DNA of 64,000 nt from Caballeronia sp. LZ062. Lineage in GTDB: Bacteria > Pseudomonadota > Gammaproteobacteria > Burkholderiales > Burkholderiaceae. Shown here piece after piece: positions 1-9,884 of this stretch; position 1 is the stretch's first letter, and each line of letters begins with the position of its first letter. The stretch is taken from positions 930,001-994,000 of the forward strand of contig NZ_JARTWB010000001.1 of the NCBI RefSeq assembly GCF_031450785.1, in the 5' to 3' direction. A program made the translations under genes and the position numbers. The notes under the pieces are model-generated. The model searched no databases and was not told where the DNA came from. It saw nothing but the letters and a program-made list of their open reading frames with translations.

Positions 1-31
1 GACCTTCTGACCGAAGAGAGGTTGATCGCGC

Positions 32-1048
32 ATGCGACCGGCACACACTGAAGATACCGCGCAAGAAAGCCGTCTCACCGCCGTCGCGCGGTTTCTGCTC
101 GGCGTCGGGCCGCTGATCGGGCTGGTCGCGCTGTGCATCGGCGGGACGCTTCTGAACGGCGACTTCGCCACCTTCGACAACGCGATGAACGTGCTCACGC
201 GCACGTCGTTCATCGGCATCATTGCGGTCGGCATGACCTTCGTCATCATCTCGGGCGGCATCGACTTGTCCGTCGGGTCGATGGCCGCGCTCATCGCGGG
301 CAGCATGATCTTCATGATGAACGGCTTGCTTCAGGGCGTGCGCGGCCATGCGCTGCCGCCGCTTCTGATCGTGGCGCTCGGCATCGTGCTGGCGCTCGTG
401 CTCGGCGCGCTCTTCGGCTTCGCGCACGGACTGCTCGTGACCAAAGGGCGCATCGAGCCGTTCATCGTGACGCTCGGCACGCTCGGCGTGTTCCGCGCGC
501 TTCTGACGTGGCTCGCGGACGGCGGCGCGCTCACGCTCGACAATTCGCTCGTCGATCTCTACGGCCCCGTGTATTACGCGAACCTCTTCGGCGTGCCGGT
601 GCCCATCTGGATCTTCGCGATCGTCGCGGCGGGCGGCGCGCTCGTCTTGAACCGCACCGTGTTCGGGCGGCACGTGCAGGCCATCGGCTCGAACGAACAG
701 GTCGCGCGTTACGCGGCCATTCGCGTGGACAACGTGAAGATCGCGACCTATGTGCTGCTCGGACTGTGCGTGGCCGTGGCGACCGTGCTGTATGTGCCGC
801 GCTTAGGGTCAGCTACGCCGACGACCGGCCTGTTATGGGAACTGGAAGCGATCGCCGCCGTGGTGGTCGGCGGCACCGCGCTCAAGGGCGGCGAGGGGCG
901 CGTGATCGGCACGGTCATCGGCGCGATCCTGCTTTCGGTCATCAACAACATCCTGAATCTCACGAGCATCATCAGCGTGTATCTGAACGCGGCGGTGCAG
1001 GGCGCCGTGATCATTTTCGTAGCCTTCTTGCAGCGTGGCCGTCGGTGA
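32..1048 (+). CDS. Sugar ABC transporter permease (RbsC/AraH-like)
   Basis: Inner-membrane permease of a CUT2-type sugar importer. The 338-residue protein is strongly hydrophobic with about eight to ten membrane segments and carries the family signature GGIDLSVGS near residue 75 and a second conserved loop with [10 protein letters not shown] near residue 212. A stop codon at 8-10 closes an upstream frame that probably encodes the missing ATPase. The ATG at 32 is preceded by a purine-rich stretch. The binding protein follows after about 30 bp, so the two are surely cotranscribed. The sugar cannot be read from the sequence. Confidence 0.93.
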   Translation: MRPAHTEDTAQESRLTAVARFLLGVGPLIGLVALCIGGTLLNGDFATFDNAMNVLTRTSFIGIIAVGMTFVIISGGIDLSVGSMAALIAGSMIFMMNGLLQGVRGHALPPLLIVALGIVLALVLGALFGFAHGLLVTKGRIEPFIVTLGTLGVFRALLTWLADGGALTLDNSLVDLYGPVYYANLFGVPVPIWIFAIVAAGGALVLNRTVFGRHVQAIGSNEQVARYAAIRVDNVKIATYVLLGLCVAVATVLYVPRLGSATPTTGLLWELEAIAAVVVGGTALKGGEGRVIGTVIGAILLSVINNILNLTSIISVYLNAAVQGAVIIFVAFLQRGRR

Positions 1049-1079
1049 TTTTCTACTTCGAATAACAGGAGACTTCGTC

Positions 1080-2042
1080 ATGAAAAAGCTGTTTCGCGCG
1101 CTCGGCGCGCTGACGCTCGCGGCGAGCGCGTTCGCCGCCGCATCGTCCGCCTTCGCCGCCGACAAGGTCGTGCTCGGCGTCGCCATTCCGACGGCCACGC
1201 ACGGTTTCACGGGCGGCATCGTCTGGTGGGCGAACGAGGCCAAGAAGGAGCTGGAGAAGGCGCATCCCGATCTGAAGGTCATCGTGAAAACGGCGTCCGG
1301 CGCGCCGGAGCAGGCCAATCAGTTACAGGATCTCGTGACGGTCAACAAGATCAACGCGCTCGTGATCTTCCCGTTCGAATCGGCGTCGCTCACGCAGCCG
1401 GTCGCGCAGGTGAAGAAGAAGGGCGTGTATGTGACCGTCGTCGACCGCGGCCTGACCGACACCAGCGCGCAAGACGCGTATGTGGCCGGAGACAACACCG
1501 CGTTCGGCAAGCTGCCCGCCGAATATCTGGCGAAGACGCTGAACGGCAAGGGCGATATCGTCGCGCTGCGCGGCATTCCCACGACGCTCGACAACGAACG
1601 CTGGACGGCTTTCGAAGGCGTGATGAAGCAGCATCCGGACATCAAGATTCTCGACGCGAAGTACGCGAACTGGAACCGCGACGACGCCTTCAAGGTGATG
1701 CAGGACTATCTCACGCGCTTCAAGCATATCGACGCGGTCTGGGCCGCCGACGACGACATGATGATCGGCGTGCTGAAGGCGATTGACCAGGCGCATCGCA
1801 CGGATGTCAAGGAAGTGTTCGGCGGCGCGGGATCGAAGGAAGCGGTCAAGCGCATCATGGACGGCGACCAGCGCGTGAAGGCGGACGTCTCGTACTCGCC
1901 GAAGTTCATCTACGACGCGATCAAGCTCACGGCCGAGGCGCGCCTGAAGGGCGACAAGCTGCCGCCGACGACCATCATCCCTTCCGTGCTCATCACGAAG
2001 GACAACGCAAAGCAGTTCTATTTCCCGAACTCGCCGTTCTGA
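1080..2042 (+). CDS. Sugar ABC transporter periplasmic binding protein (RbsB-like)
   Basis: Periplasmic solute receptor for the permease just upstream. The 320-residue product starts MKKLFRALG with a classic signal peptide ending near AFA-ADK (residues 22-26), then the peripl_BP_4 fold. The ATG at 1080 is chosen because the signal peptide begins there and AGGAGA lies just upstream; a longer in-frame start at 1035 would put 15 extra residues before it and overlap the permease. Aromatic and acidic residues typical of sugar binding (for example WW near 50 and DDD near 222) are present. The ligand is unknown; neighbouring isomerase and dehydrogenase suggest a cyclitol or unusual sugar. Confidence 0.93.
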   Translation: MKKLFRALGALTLAASAFAAASSAFAADKVVLGVAIPTATHGFTGGIVWWANEAKKELEKAHPDLKVIVKTASGAPEQANQLQDLVTVNKINALVIFPFESASLTQPVAQVKKKGVYVTVVDRGLTDTSAQDAYVAGDNTAFGKLPAEYLAKTLNGKGDIVALRGIPTTLDNERWTAFEGVMKQHPDIKILDAKYANWNRDDAFKVMQDYLTRFKHIDAVWAADDDMMIGVLKAIDQAHRTDVKEVFGGAGSKEAVKRIMDGDQRVKADVSYSPKFIYDAIKLTAEARLKGDKLPPTTIIPSVLITKDNAKQFYFPNSPF

Positions 2043-2107
2043 GCGTTTCGGGTGCGGAGCCGGTCTTGCGCTGACGGCGCTGACCGGCGTTCATAGCGAG
2101 GCGAAAG

Positions 2108-3169
2108 ATGAAGACCATCAACGGCCCGGCGATTTTTCTCGCGCAGTTCATGGGCGCAGAAGCGCCGTTCGATACGCTTGCCAGTCTTGCGTCGTGGGCG
2201 GCGGGGCTCGGCTACAAGGGCATTCAGGTGCCCGCTGACTCGCGTCTGATCGATCTCGAAAAAGCCGCTTCGAGCGATGCCTATTGCGACGACATCCGGC
2301 GCACGGTCGAAGATGCGGGCGTGGCGATCACCGAATTGTCGACGCATCTGCAAGGGCAACTGGTCGCCGTGCATCCGGCCTACGACACGCTCTTCGACGG
2401 CTTCGCCGCGCCGCACGTGCGCGGCAACCCGCAAGCGCGCACTGAGTGGGCGATATCGCAGTTGAAGCACGCGGCGGCGGCATCGAAGCGGCTCGGCTTG
2501 AATGCGCACGTCACGTTCTCGGGCGCGCTCGCGTGGCCGTACGTGTATCCGTGGCCGCAGCGCCCGGCGGGACTCGTCGAAGCCGCGTTCGATGAACTCG
2601 CCACGCGTTGGCGTCCTATTCTCGATGAGTTCGACCGCGCGGGCATCGACGTGTGTTACGAGCTGCATCCGGGCGAAGACCTGCACGACGGCGTGACGTT
2701 CGAGCGTTTTCTCGCGGCCGTGGACGATCATCCGCGTGCGAACATCCTCTACGATCCGAGTCACTTCGTCTTGCAGCAACTGGACTATCTCGCGTTCATC
2801 GACATCTATCACGCGCGCATCAAGGCGTTTCACGTGAAGGACGCGGAGTTCCGGCCAAACGGGCGGCAAGGCGTGTACGGCGGCTATTCGGGATGGGTCG
2901 AGCGCGCGGGGCGTTTCCGTTCGCTCGGCGATGGCCAGATCGACTTCAAGGCGATCTTCTCGAAAATGGCGCAATATGACTTTCCAGGCTGGGCCGTGCT
3001 GGAATGGGAATGCGCGCTGAAGCATCCCGAAGACGGCGCGCGGGAAGGCGCGGTGTTCATTCGCGATCACATTATCCGCGTGGCCGAGCATGCGTTCGAC
3101 GACTTCGCTGGCAGCGGCGCAAGCCGCGAACAAATGCGCGAAGTGCTTGGCATCGGAGATAAGCCATGA
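2108..3169 (+). CDS. Sugar phosphate isomerase/epimerase (AP endonuclease 2-like TIM barrel)
   Basis: 353-residue TIM-barrel protein of the xylose-isomerase-like family, cytosolic. Metal-binding residues are visible in the usual order: a Glu in CYELHPGED near residue 180, Asp-His in YDPSHFVLQ near 218 and Glu in VLEWECAL near 300. Family members isomerise or epimerise sugars, keto-sugars or cyclitols. An AAAG-type ribosome site (GCGAAAG) sits just before the ATG at 2108, and its stop overlaps the next gene's start (ATGA at 3166-3169), so it is translationally coupled with the oxidoreductase. The substrate is not deducible. Confidence 0.88.
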   Translation: MKTINGPAIFLAQFMGAEAPFDTLASLASWAAGLGYKGIQVPADSRLIDLEKAASSDAYCDDIRRTVEDAGVAITELSTHLQGQLVAVHPAYDTLFDGFAAPHVRGNPQARTEWAISQLKHAAAASKRLGLNAHVTFSGALAWPYVYPWPQRPAGLVEAAFDELATRWRPILDEFDRAGIDVCYELHPGEDLHDGVTFERFLAAVDDHPRANILYDPSHFVLQQLDYLAFIDIYHARIKAFHVKDAEFRPNGRQGVYGGYSGWVERAGRFRSLGDGQIDFKAIFSKMAQYDFPGWAVLEWECALKHPEDGAREGAVFIRDHIIRVAEHAFDDFAGSGASREQMREVLGIGDKP

Positions 3170-4287
3170 GACGCGTGCGGCTCGGCATGGTCGGCGGCGG
3201 CGAGGGCGCGTTCATTGGCGCGGTGCATCGCATGGCGGCGCGGCTTGATGACCGGTACGAACTGCTGGCGGGCGCGTTGTCGTCCGATCCGCAGCGCGCG
3301 GCGGCGAGCGCTGCGGCCATCGGCTTGCCCCGCAGCTACGACGACTATCGCGAGATGGCGCGCGTCGAAGCGAGTCGCGCGGATGGCATCGAAGCGGTCG
3401 CGATCGTCACGCCGAACCATCTTCATGCGCCGATTGCGACGGCGTTTCTTGAGGCCGGCATCCACGTGATCTGCGACAAGCCGCTTGCGGTATCGCTCGA
3501 TGAAGGCGAGGCGTTGGCGAAGCTCGCGCGGGAGAAGAATCGCGTGTTCGCGGTGACGTACACGTACACCGGCTATCCGCTCGTGCGCCATGCGCGCGCG
3601 CTGGTGCGGGACGGCGCGCTCGGCGATATCCGCGTCGTGCAGGTGGAGTATGCGCAGGACTGGCTCTCGATGCCCGTCGAGACGCAGGCGAACCGGCAGG
3701 CCGCGTGGCGCACCGATCCGGCGCTCGCGGGCCCGACGGGCTGTCTCGGCGATATCGGCACGCATGCGTATCAGCTGGCTGAGTATGTGACGCGCATGAG
3801 GCCTTCGGAGTTATCGGCGGAAGTGACGACGTTCGTGCCGGGAAGGCGCGTCGACGATCATGTTCAGGCGATGCTGCGCTACGCCAACGGCGCGCGCGGC
3901 ATGCTGTGGGCGAGTCAGGTCGCGGCGGGCGAGGAAAACGGGCTGCGGCTGCGCGTGTATGGCACGAAGGCGGGTTTGATGTTCGATCAGCAGGCGCCGA
4001 ACGAGCTGTGGTTCACGCCGGTTGGCGGGGCGTCACAGCGGATCACACGCGGGCGTGTGCAGAGCGCCGAGGCGCTGCATGCGACGCGCGTGCCGGCGGG
4101 GCATCCGGAAGGGTATATCGAAGCGTTCGCGCAGGTTTATGCGGATGCGGCGGGGTGTATTGCGCGAGGGGCGACGCAGGGCGACGAGTGGCTTACGACG
4201 GTGGAGGATGGGGTCGCGGGGTTGCGGTTTGTTGAGGCGGTGTTGCGGAGTAGTGCGGGGGATGGGGGATGGGTGGGGGTGGAGTAG
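3166..4287 (+). CDS. Gfo/Idh/MocA family NAD(P)-dependent oxidoreductase
   Basis: 373-residue dehydrogenase with an N-terminal Rossmann fold (GMVGGGEGAFIGAVH, residues 6-20) and the EKP-type catalytic motif as CDKPLAV near residue 106, then the C-terminal alpha/beta domain with GDIGTHAYQ near 195. Such enzymes oxidise sugars or cyclitols to keto forms, which the coupled upstream isomerase could process. It is the last gene of the sugar operon, overlapping the isomerase by 4 bp. The last 100 bp are unusually G-rich in third positions, but the frame remains open to the TAG at 4285. Confidence 0.9.
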   Translation: MRRVRLGMVGGGEGAFIGAVHRMAARLDDRYELLAGALSSDPQRAAASAAAIGLPRSYDDYREMARVEASRADGIEAVAIVTPNHLHAPIATAFLEAGIHVICDKPLAVSLDEGEALAKLAREKNRVFAVTYTYTGYPLVRHARALVRDGALGDIRVVQVEYAQDWLSMPVETQANRQAAWRTDPALAGPTGCLGDIGTHAYQLAEYVTRMRPSELSAEVTTFVPGRRVDDHVQAMLRYANGARGMLWASQVAAGEENGLRLRVYGTKAGLMFDQQAPNELWFTPVGGASQRITRGRVQSAEALHATRVPAGHPEGYIEAFAQVYADAAGCIARGATQGDEWLTTVEDGVAGLRFVEAVLRSSAGDGGWVGVE

Positions 4288-4314
4288 AAAACGGGGCCGC
4301 GGGAGCCGCCCCGT
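4288..4314 (-). terminator. Rho-independent terminator of gnd
   Basis: Seven-bp stem ACGGGGC (4291-4297) and GCCCCGT (4308-4314). Read on the minus strand the hairpin is followed by TTTT, matching the end of the 6-phosphogluconate dehydrogenase gene. It lies only a few bases after the convergent oxidoreductase gene and may stop both. Confidence 0.65.
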
Positions 4315-4336
4315 CCACTAAATCATCAACGAGCGA

Positions 4337-5743
4337 TCACGCCCAATTCGCGTGAAAACTCCCCGCCTTGTCCGTCCGTTCGAACGTATGCGCGCCGAAG
4401 AAATCACGCTGCGCCTGCACGAGATTCGCCGGCAGCCGCTCCGACCGATACGCATCGAAATAAGCAATCGCCGACGAGAAAGCCGGCACCGGAATACCCG
4501 CCTTCACCGCCGCGACGACCACATCGCGCAATGCATCCTGATACTTCGCGGCGATATCGCTGAAATACGGATCGAGCAGCAGATTCGCGAGGTCTTTATC
4601 CGTCGCATAAGCGTCGGTGATCTTCTGCAGGAAGCGCGCGCGGATAATGCAGCCCGCCCGGAAAATCTTCGCGATCTCGCCGTACTGCAGATTCCAGTCG
4701 TATTCCTCGGATGCCGCGCGCAATTGCGCGAAGCCCTGCGCATAAGAAACGATCTTCGACAGATACAGCGCACGCCTCACCGATTCGATGAACGCCGCGC
4801 GATCGCCGTCGAACTTGGGCGTCGGCCCCGACAGCACCTTGCTAGCCGCCACGCGCTGATCCTTCAGCGACGACAGCACGCGCGCGAACACGGCTTCGGT
4901 GATCAGCGGCAGCGGCGCGCCCAGATCCAGCGCATTCTGGCTAGTCCACTTGCCGGTGCCCTTCTGCGCGGCGCGGTCCAATATGACATCGACGAGATCC
5001 TTGCCGGTTTCCTCGTCTTTCTTGGAGAAAATCTTCGACGTGATCTCGATCAGATAGCTATCCAGCTCGCCCTGATTCCATTCGACATAGACCTTTCCGA
5101 GTTCTTCGTTCGACAGCCCCGCGACGCGCTTGAGCACATCGTAGCTTTCGGCGATCAGCTGCATGTCGCCGTACTCGATGCCGTTGTGAACCATCTTCAC
5201 GAAGTGGCCCGCGCCGTCCGGTCCCATGTACGCGACGCACGGCTCGCCGTCCGGCGCCTTCGCGGCGATTTCAGTGAGGATCGGCGCGACGAGTTCGTAG
5301 GCTTCCTTCTGTCCGCCCGGCATGATCGACGGCCCTTTCAGCGCGCCTTCCTCGCCGCCCGACACGCCCGTGCCGATGAAATGCAGGCCCGACTTCGCGA
5401 GGTCCTGGTTGCGGCGGATGGTGTCGGTGAAATGCGTGTTGCCGCCGTCGATGAGAATGTCGCCTTTTTCCAGCAGCGGACGCAGCGCCGCGATGGTGTC
5501 GTCGGTGCCGGCGCCGGCTTTCACCATCATCAGAATGCGGCGCGGCGTTTCGAGCGACTGCACGAACTCTTCGAGGGTGTACGTGGGCACGAGCTTTTTG
5601 TCGGGGTGTTCGGCAATCAGTTCGTCGGTTCTGGCGCGGCTGCGGTTGTAGACCGACACAGCGTGCCCGCGGCTCTCGATGTTCAAGGCCAGATTGCTGC
5701 CCATGACGGCGAGACCCACTACGCCGATAGCTTGTTTGCTCAT
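4337..5743 (-). CDS. gnd: 6-phosphogluconate dehydrogenase, decarboxylating
   Basis: Converts 6-phosphogluconate to ribulose 5-phosphate with reduction of NAD(P)+, in the oxidative pentose phosphate pathway. The 468-residue length equals that of the classic dimeric enzyme. Visible are the Rossmann motif [13 protein letters not shown] (residues 7-19), the NRS dinucleotide-preference loop (33-35, NADP-type), the substrate loop [11 protein letters not shown] near 128 and catalytic Lys in [14 protein letters not shown] near 183. The ATG at 5743 is chosen because the fold begins there and GGAGATC lies just upstream; the frame stays open much further upstream only because of GC bias. Monocistronic with its own terminator. 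Confidence 0.97.
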   Translation of the reverse strand: MSKQAIGVVGLAVMGSNLALNIESRGHAVSVYNRSRARTDELIAEHPDKKLVPTYTLEEFVQSLETPRRILMMVKAGAGTDDTIAALRPLLEKGDILIDGGNTHFTDTIRRNQDLAKSGLHFIGTGVSGGEEGALKGPSIMPGGQKEAYELVAPILTEIAAKAPDGEPCVAYMGPDGAGHFVKMVHNGIEYGDMQLIAESYDVLKRVAGLSNEELGKVYVEWNQGELDSYLIEITSKIFSKKDEETGKDLVDVILDRAAQKGTGKWTSQNALDLGAPLPLITEAVFARVLSSLKDQRVAASKVLSGPTPKFDGDRAAFIESVRRALYLSKIVSYAQGFAQLRAASEEYDWNLQYGEIAKIFRAGCIIRARFLQKITDAYATDKDLANLLLDPYFSDIAAKYQDALRDVVVAAVKAGIPVPAFSSAIAYFDAYRSERLPANLVQAQRDFFGAHTFERTDKAGSFHANWA

Positions 5744-6022
5744 GCTTGATCTCCGGATGACCGAAGCGATCGCGGCTCGTGGCGCGGGCGCTCCGGGAAA
5801 AAACGTGTCGATTGAATGCGGCTCTCGCGCGAAAGGGGTCGTCCTCATGTCCGACCGGCGAAGGATTGCGCCGCCGCCCGGCCGGTGCGCGAGCGCAGAC
5901 CGCCCGAATTTACCACTTTGGGCGCTATCCGGCAGCGTGCGCGGTCGAGCGCGGCGCGATGTGCCGGCATAGAATGGACGCCCGCCATCGGCGCGACATC
6001 TCGGCAACGCAATCAACGAACC

Positions 6023-6364
6023 ATGGCGCTTTCCCGGCGCACGCGCGCGCATCACTATTCGGTTTATGTCGTCGAACTCTCGGACGCCGTCTGGAACGAG
6101 GCGCGCTTTCGTCGTGCGAATCCCGACTACGTGCTGGGCAAGCCGTTCGTGTATGTCGGGATGACGGGCGTGGACCCGGACGTGCGTTTCGACAAGCACA
6201 AGGCGGGCATTCAGTCGAACCGCTATGTGCGGGAATTCGGGCTGCGGCTCTTGCCGCATCTCTACGAGATGTACAACCCGATGCCCTACGACGGCGCGCG
6301 CGACATGGAAGTGGAACTGGCCATCGGTTTGCGTGAGGCGGGCTACGGCGTCTGGCAGGCATAG
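6023..6364 (+). CDS. Small GIY-YIG-nuclease-like protein
   Basis: 113 residues, no signal peptide. The arrangement YSVYVVEL (residues 11-18), then PFVYVGMTG (around 41-49), an Arg and a His-Lys a few residues later (VRFDKHKAG) and a late Glu (DMEVELAIG) follows the GIY-YIG fold in order, although the first motif is degenerate. Such small stand-alone domains can be nucleases, but many are of unknown role, and this call rests on motif order only. The ATG at 6023 begins the conserved part; no strong ribosome site is visible. It is divergent from gnd across 279 bp and 38 bp ahead of the next gene. Confidence 0.72.
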   Translation: MALSRRTRAHHYSVYVVELSDAVWNEARFRRANPDYVLGKPFVYVGMTGVDPDVRFDKHKAGIQSNRYVREFGLRLLPHLYEMYNPMPYDGARDMEVELAIGLREAGYGVWQA

Positions 6365-6402
6365 CGGAAGCATTGAACAACTATCGCGATAAGGAGCGAG
6401 AC

Positions 6403-7341
6403 ATGCGGATTCTGGTCGTGGGCGCGGGGGCGATTGGCGGCTATTTCGGCGCGCGGCTGCTGGAAGCGGGCAGGGGCGTGACCTTTCTCGTGCGCGAACG
6501 CCGCGCCGAGCGGCTGCGCGAGAACGGACTGAACGTGCGAAGTCCTGACGGCGATCTGAGTTTCGCGAATCCGCCCATTGTCGTTGCGCAAGAGATCGAC
6601 AAGCCTTTCGATCTCATTATCCTGAGCTGCAAAGCCTACGATCTGCAAGGCGCCATCGATTCGTTCGCGCCTGCCGTCGGTCCCGACACGGCGATCCTGC
6701 CGCTTCTGAACGGCATGGCTCATCTCGATGCGCTCGACGCGCGTTTCGGCGCGGCGAACGTGCTCGGCGGCCAATGCGTGATCGGCGCGACGCTCGATGC
6801 CGAAGGCACCATCGTGCATCTGAACAACATGCAGTCGATGACGATCGGCGAGCGCGCGGGCGGCCGGACGGCGCGCATCGACGCCTTCGCGCAGCAACTC
6901 GGCGGCGCGCGCTACGAACTGAACGTGAGCGAGAACGTCCTCCAGTCGATGTGGGACAAGTGGGTCTTCCTCGCGACGCTCGCGAGCGGCACGTGTCTGA
7001 TGCGCGCGCCGATCGGCGACATCGTGACCGCGCCGGGCGGCGAAGACCTGTTGCGCCGTCTCTTCGACGAATGTTGCGGCATCGCCGCCGACAACGGCTA
7101 TGCACCCGGCGATGCCGTGGTCGCGCGTGCGCGTGCCTTCTTCTCCGAGCGCGGTTCGCAGATGACCGCCTCCATGCTGCGCGATATCGAGAACAACGCG
7201 CCCATCGAAGCGGACCATATCGTCGGCGATTTGCTCGCGCGACGAAAAACGGCGGTCGATGCGCCGTCCTCCGTGCTCGCAACTGCCTATGCGCATCTGA
7301 AAGCGTATGAGGCGAGGCGGGCGCGCTCGCTCCATGCATGA
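6403..7341 (+). CDS. 2-dehydropantoate 2-reductase family protein (KPA reductase)
   Basis: 312-residue NADPH-dependent reductase of the ApbA/PanE family, which reduces ketopantoate to pantoate in coenzyme A synthesis. The Rossmann motif [15 protein letters not shown] is at residues 5-19, the catalytic Lys is in SCKAYD near 72, and the C-terminal domain carries the conserved Glu in IEADHIVGD near 270. The ATG at 6403 follows AAGGAG with good spacing, and the fold starts immediately; an in-frame TTG at 6373 is less likely. Burkholderiales usually carry several paralogues, so this one need not be the biosynthetic PanE. Confidence 0.88.
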   Translation: MRILVVGAGAIGGYFGARLLEAGRGVTFLVRERRAERLRENGLNVRSPDGDLSFANPPIVVAQEIDKPFDLIILSCKAYDLQGAIDSFAPAVGPDTAILPLLNGMAHLDALDARFGAANVLGGQCVIGATLDAEGTIVHLNNMQSMTIGERAGGRTARIDAFAQQLGGARYELNVSENVLQSMWDKWVFLATLASGTCLMRAPIGDIVTAPGGEDLLRRLFDECCGIAADNGYAPGDAVVARARAFFSERGSQMTASMLRDIENNAPIEADHIVGDLLARRKTAVDAPSSVLATAYAHLKAYEARRARSLHA

Positions 7342-7348
7342 ACGCACG

Positions 7349-7373
7349 CGGGCCGCTTTTGTCGCGCGGCCCG
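7349..7373 (+). terminator. Possible terminator hairpin after the KPA reductase gene
   Basis: Eight-bp perfect stem CGGGCCGC (7349-7356) and GCGGCCCG (7366-7373) with a nine-base loop, starting seven bases after the stop codon. No T-tract follows, so it may be only an mRNA-stabilising hairpin. Confidence 0.35.
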
Positions 7374-7410
7374 ACGCTGTACGCTCTCGGCTTTTGATCT
7401 TGACCGCGCC

Positions 7411-7956
7411 ATGCCACCGGATTCCGCCCGCCCCACGATTCCCGAAATCTTCTTAGGCTTCTTGACGCTTGGCCTGACGGCGTTCGGCGGCGCGCTGCCG
7501 CTCGCGCGACGTGAAATCGTCGAGCGCCGCCAATGGCTCGATGCCGATGCCTTCACCGATCTGCTCGGCCTCTGCCAGTTCCTGCCGGGCGGCAACGTGA
7601 TCAATCTGTCGGTGGCCGTTGGCATGCGCTTTCGCGGCGTGCCGGGCGCGCTCGCCGGTCTGCTCGGGCTGCTCGTCGGGCCGTCGCTCATCGTCATCGG
7701 CCTTGGCGTGATCTATCAGCGCACGCATCAGGACCCGCGCGTCGCGCATCTGTTCGCGGGGCTCGCGGCGGCTGCGGCAGGACTTCTGATCGCGATGGCC
7801 GTGAAGCTGCTCTGGCCGCTGCGCAAGAAACCGGAGGCGGCCGCCGTCGCGCTCGTGATGTTCGCGGGCATCGCATTGCTGCGCACGCCGCTTCTTCCGT
7901 CGATGCTCGTGCTCACGCCTATTTCCGTGCTGATCGCCTGGAAGGTGCGCCGATGA
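7411..7956 (+). CDS. Chromate transporter, N-terminal-type subunit (short-chain ChrA)
   Basis: 181-residue membrane protein with one CHR domain: TLGLTAFGGALPLARREIV near residues 18-36 and the CQFLPGGNVINLSV motif near 58-71, followed by about five membrane segments. Full-length ChrA pumps have two CHR domains; here they are split over two overlapping genes, as in the heterodimeric short-chain CHR pairs that export chromate. The stop codon overlaps the partner's start in ATGA (7953-7956), which fits equimolar production. Sulfate-like substrates cannot be excluded. Confidence 0.88.
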   Translation: MPPDSARPTIPEIFLGFLTLGLTAFGGALPLARREIVERRQWLDADAFTDLLGLCQFLPGGNVINLSVAVGMRFRGVPGALAGLLGLLVGPSLIVIGLGVIYQRTHQDPRVAHLFAGLAAAAAGLLIAMAVKLLWPLRKKPEAAAVALVMFAGIALLRTPLLPSMLVLTPISVLIAWKVRR

Positions 7957-8480
7957 AAGACGATCTCTTTTCGCTCGCCGCCATCTTCAGCCAGTTGTCC
8001 TTGCTCGCGTTCGGCGGCGGCAACACCATCCTGCCGGAGATGCAGCGGCAGGTCGTGCAGGTGCATCACTGGATGACGAAGGCGGATTTCTCCGCGCTTT
8101 TCGCGCTCGCGCAGGCCGCGCCGGGGCCGAACATGATGGTCGTTACGCTGATCGGCTGGCACGTCGCCGGATGGCCGGGCGTGCTGGTGACGTCCATCGC
8201 GAAGTTCGGGCCGTCGTCGCTCGTGACGATTTTCGCGCTGCACGCATGGGAGCGGTTCAAGGACCGCCCGTGGCGGCGCTATGTGCAGCTCGGGCTCGTG
8301 CCGATCACGGTCGGGCTCGTCGCGGCGAGTGCGCTTTTGATCGCCGAGGCGTCGGACCGCGCTGCGGTGCTCGTGGGTATCACGGCGGCGGTCGCCGTGC
8401 TCGCGTACAAGACGAAGCTGCATCCGTTGTGGCTTCTGGCGGGCGGCGCGCTGATCGGGCTGTCGGGCTTCGGGCAGTGA
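7953..8480 (+). CDS. Chromate transporter, C-terminal-type subunit (short-chain ChrA)
   Basis: 175-residue membrane protein, second half of the split CHR pump. It shows the family pattern LSLLAFGGGNTILPEM near residues 14-29 and FALAQAAPGPNMM near 49-61, then several hydrophobic segments. The ATG at 7953 lies within the stop region of the first subunit (4-bp overlap). The frame extends far upstream through the first gene but only as a GC-driven open frame. Likely forms an antiparallel heterodimer with the upstream product in the inner membrane. Confidence 0.88.
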   Translation: MKDDLFSLAAIFSQLSLLAFGGGNTILPEMQRQVVQVHHWMTKADFSALFALAQAAPGPNMMVVTLIGWHVAGWPGVLVTSIAKFGPSSLVTIFALHAWERFKDRPWRRYVQLGLVPITVGLVAASALLIAEASDRAAVLVGITAAVAVLAYKTKLHPLWLLAGGALIGLSGFGQ

Positions 8481-8716
8481 CCGGGCAACGGCAAATAATC
8501 GGGACTGTCGGTTCTTCGGCAGCAAACGAGCAATACCGGCTAACGGCGCGCCGATGTCCGGCTCGGGACAGTAACCGACGAATGTCTAGCTGACTGTGCT
8601 CGGGGCCGCGACCGAAGAACGGCAAGCTGTCGCGCTTCGGTCACTAACCGGCTGAGCGGCAAGCTGGCAGGCTTCCTGCTGGCTTTCGATCCGATGCGAA
8701 CACGAGGACACGCGCC

Positions 8717-9055
8717 ATGACCATGACCACCGAATACGCGAAGACCGCGCCCGAACGCAGCGAAATCGACGCGATGACGGCGCCCACCGTCGTCGAATTC
8801 GGCACGGACTGGTGCGGCTTCTGCCGCGCCGCGCAGCCGCTGATCGCGCAGGCGTTTCAGGCGCATCGCGGCGTGCATCACATCAAGATCGAGGATGGCA
8901 GCGGCCGGCCGCTCGGACGATCTTTCCGCGTGAAGCTGTGGCCGACGCTCATCTTCATGCTCGAAGGCAAGGAAGTCGCGCGCCTGGTGCGCCCGGGCGA
9001 CGTCGGCGAGATTCGCGACGCGCTCGCGCTCATCGACGAGCCGCTCGCCGAATAA
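8717..9055 (+). CDS. Thioredoxin-family protein
   Basis: 112-residue cytosolic protein with a thioredoxin fold and active-site WCGFC at residues 32-36, where thioredoxin has WCGPC. The cis-proline loop is visible as VKLWPTLIFMLEG near 75-87 and a Gly-rich turn RPGDVGEI follows. The Pro-to-Phe change in the active site would alter the redox potential. The ATG at 8717 is chosen for position, and a second in-frame ATG lies two codons later. It has its own upstream gap of 236 bp in which I see no convincing gene. Confidence 0.85.
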   Translation: MTMTTEYAKTAPERSEIDAMTAPTVVEFGTDWCGFCRAAQPLIAQAFQAHRGVHHIKIEDGSGRPLGRSFRVKLWPTLIFMLEGKEVARLVRPGDVGEIRDALALIDEPLAE

Positions 9056-9131
9056 TCGCTCGCGCATTTCTTGATGCGCTCAGGGTTATCGCCAGCAAGA
9101 CAGCGTCACGCCTGACTTGTAGGATGACCCG

Positions 9132-9863
9132 ATGACTTTACAGCCGTCCCCGCCGCCCCGGTTTGAAAAGATTCCGCCTCGCGCGTTGTCGGACACGGTC
9201 GCGCAGCAATTGCAGCAGCTGATCGAGAATGGCAGTTTCGCCGCGAGCGGCAAGCTGCCGAGCGAAGCCGTGCTCGCGCAGGAGTTCGGCGTGAGCCGCA
9301 CGGTGATCCGCGAAGCCGTTTCGCGTCTGAAGAACGAAGGCATGGTCGAGCCACGGCAAGGCAGCGGCGTGTTCATCGTCGAGCGCGCGGGCATTCGGCC
9401 GCTGCGCATCGACTACGCGCAGGCGGTCGAGCCGGGCGCGGTCGTGCAGATTCTCGCGCTGCGGCGGGCGATCGAAGCGGAAGTGGCATCCGAAGCGGCG
9501 ATGCATCGCACGGACGCGCATTTGCAGGCTATCGACGCGGCGCTCGGCCGTATCGACGAAGCCGTGCGCGAAGGTCGCGACGGCGTGGCCGAAGACGTGG
9601 CGTTTCATCGCGAGATCGCGAATGCGACGGGCAATCCGTATTTTCTGAAGACGCTCGCTTTTCTGAACCAGTATCTGGAAGCCGGCACGGTCGTCACGCG
9701 CCGCAACGAGGCCCTGCGCGAGGACTTCTCGCGGCAGGTGCGCGAAGAGCACGCCGCCATTGCCGACGCCATTCGCGCAGGCGACGCCGTGGCCGCGCGT
9801 AACGCCGCGCAGACGCATCTCATGAACGCCGCGCGCCGTCTCGCGGAAGCGGGCATTCGCTAA
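9132..9863 (+). CDS. FadR-type GntR transcriptional regulator
   Basis: 243 residues: N-terminal winged helix (residues 15-85, with KLPSEAVLAQEFGVSRTVIR as its helix-turn-helix) and C-terminal all-helical FCD domain with the metal-binding pattern including Asp and His in DVAFHREIANATGNP near 155-170. It is placed directly before the LtnD-, OtnI- and DenD-like genes with 21 bp between, so it is probably the local, substrate-responsive repressor of that operon and autoregulated with it. The effector is likely a four-carbon acid sugar or its oxidation product, by context only. Confidence 0.9.
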   Translation: MTLQPSPPPRFEKIPPRALSDTVAQQLQQLIENGSFAASGKLPSEAVLAQEFGVSRTVIREAVSRLKNEGMVEPRQGSGVFIVERAGIRPLRIDYAQAVEPGAVVQILALRRAIEAEVASEAAMHRTDAHLQAIDAALGRIDEAVREGRDGVAEDVAFHREIANATGNPYFLKTLAFLNQYLEAGTVVTRRNEALREDFSRQVREEHAAIADAIRAGDAVAARNAAQTHLMNAARRLAEAGIR

Positions 9864-9884
9864 TACATCACACAGAGGAACGCC

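Noticed and set aside
6373..6402. TTG start ten codons upstream of the KPA reductase ATG
   Set aside because: AAGGAG is placed for the ATG at 6403, and the Rossmann strand begins right after that ATG.
8481..8716. Repeated GGCAAGCTG and ACTAACCGGC-type words between the chromate and thioredoxin-like genes
   Set aside because: Words are short and irregularly spaced, with no clear hairpin series or array; not enough to call a repeat element.
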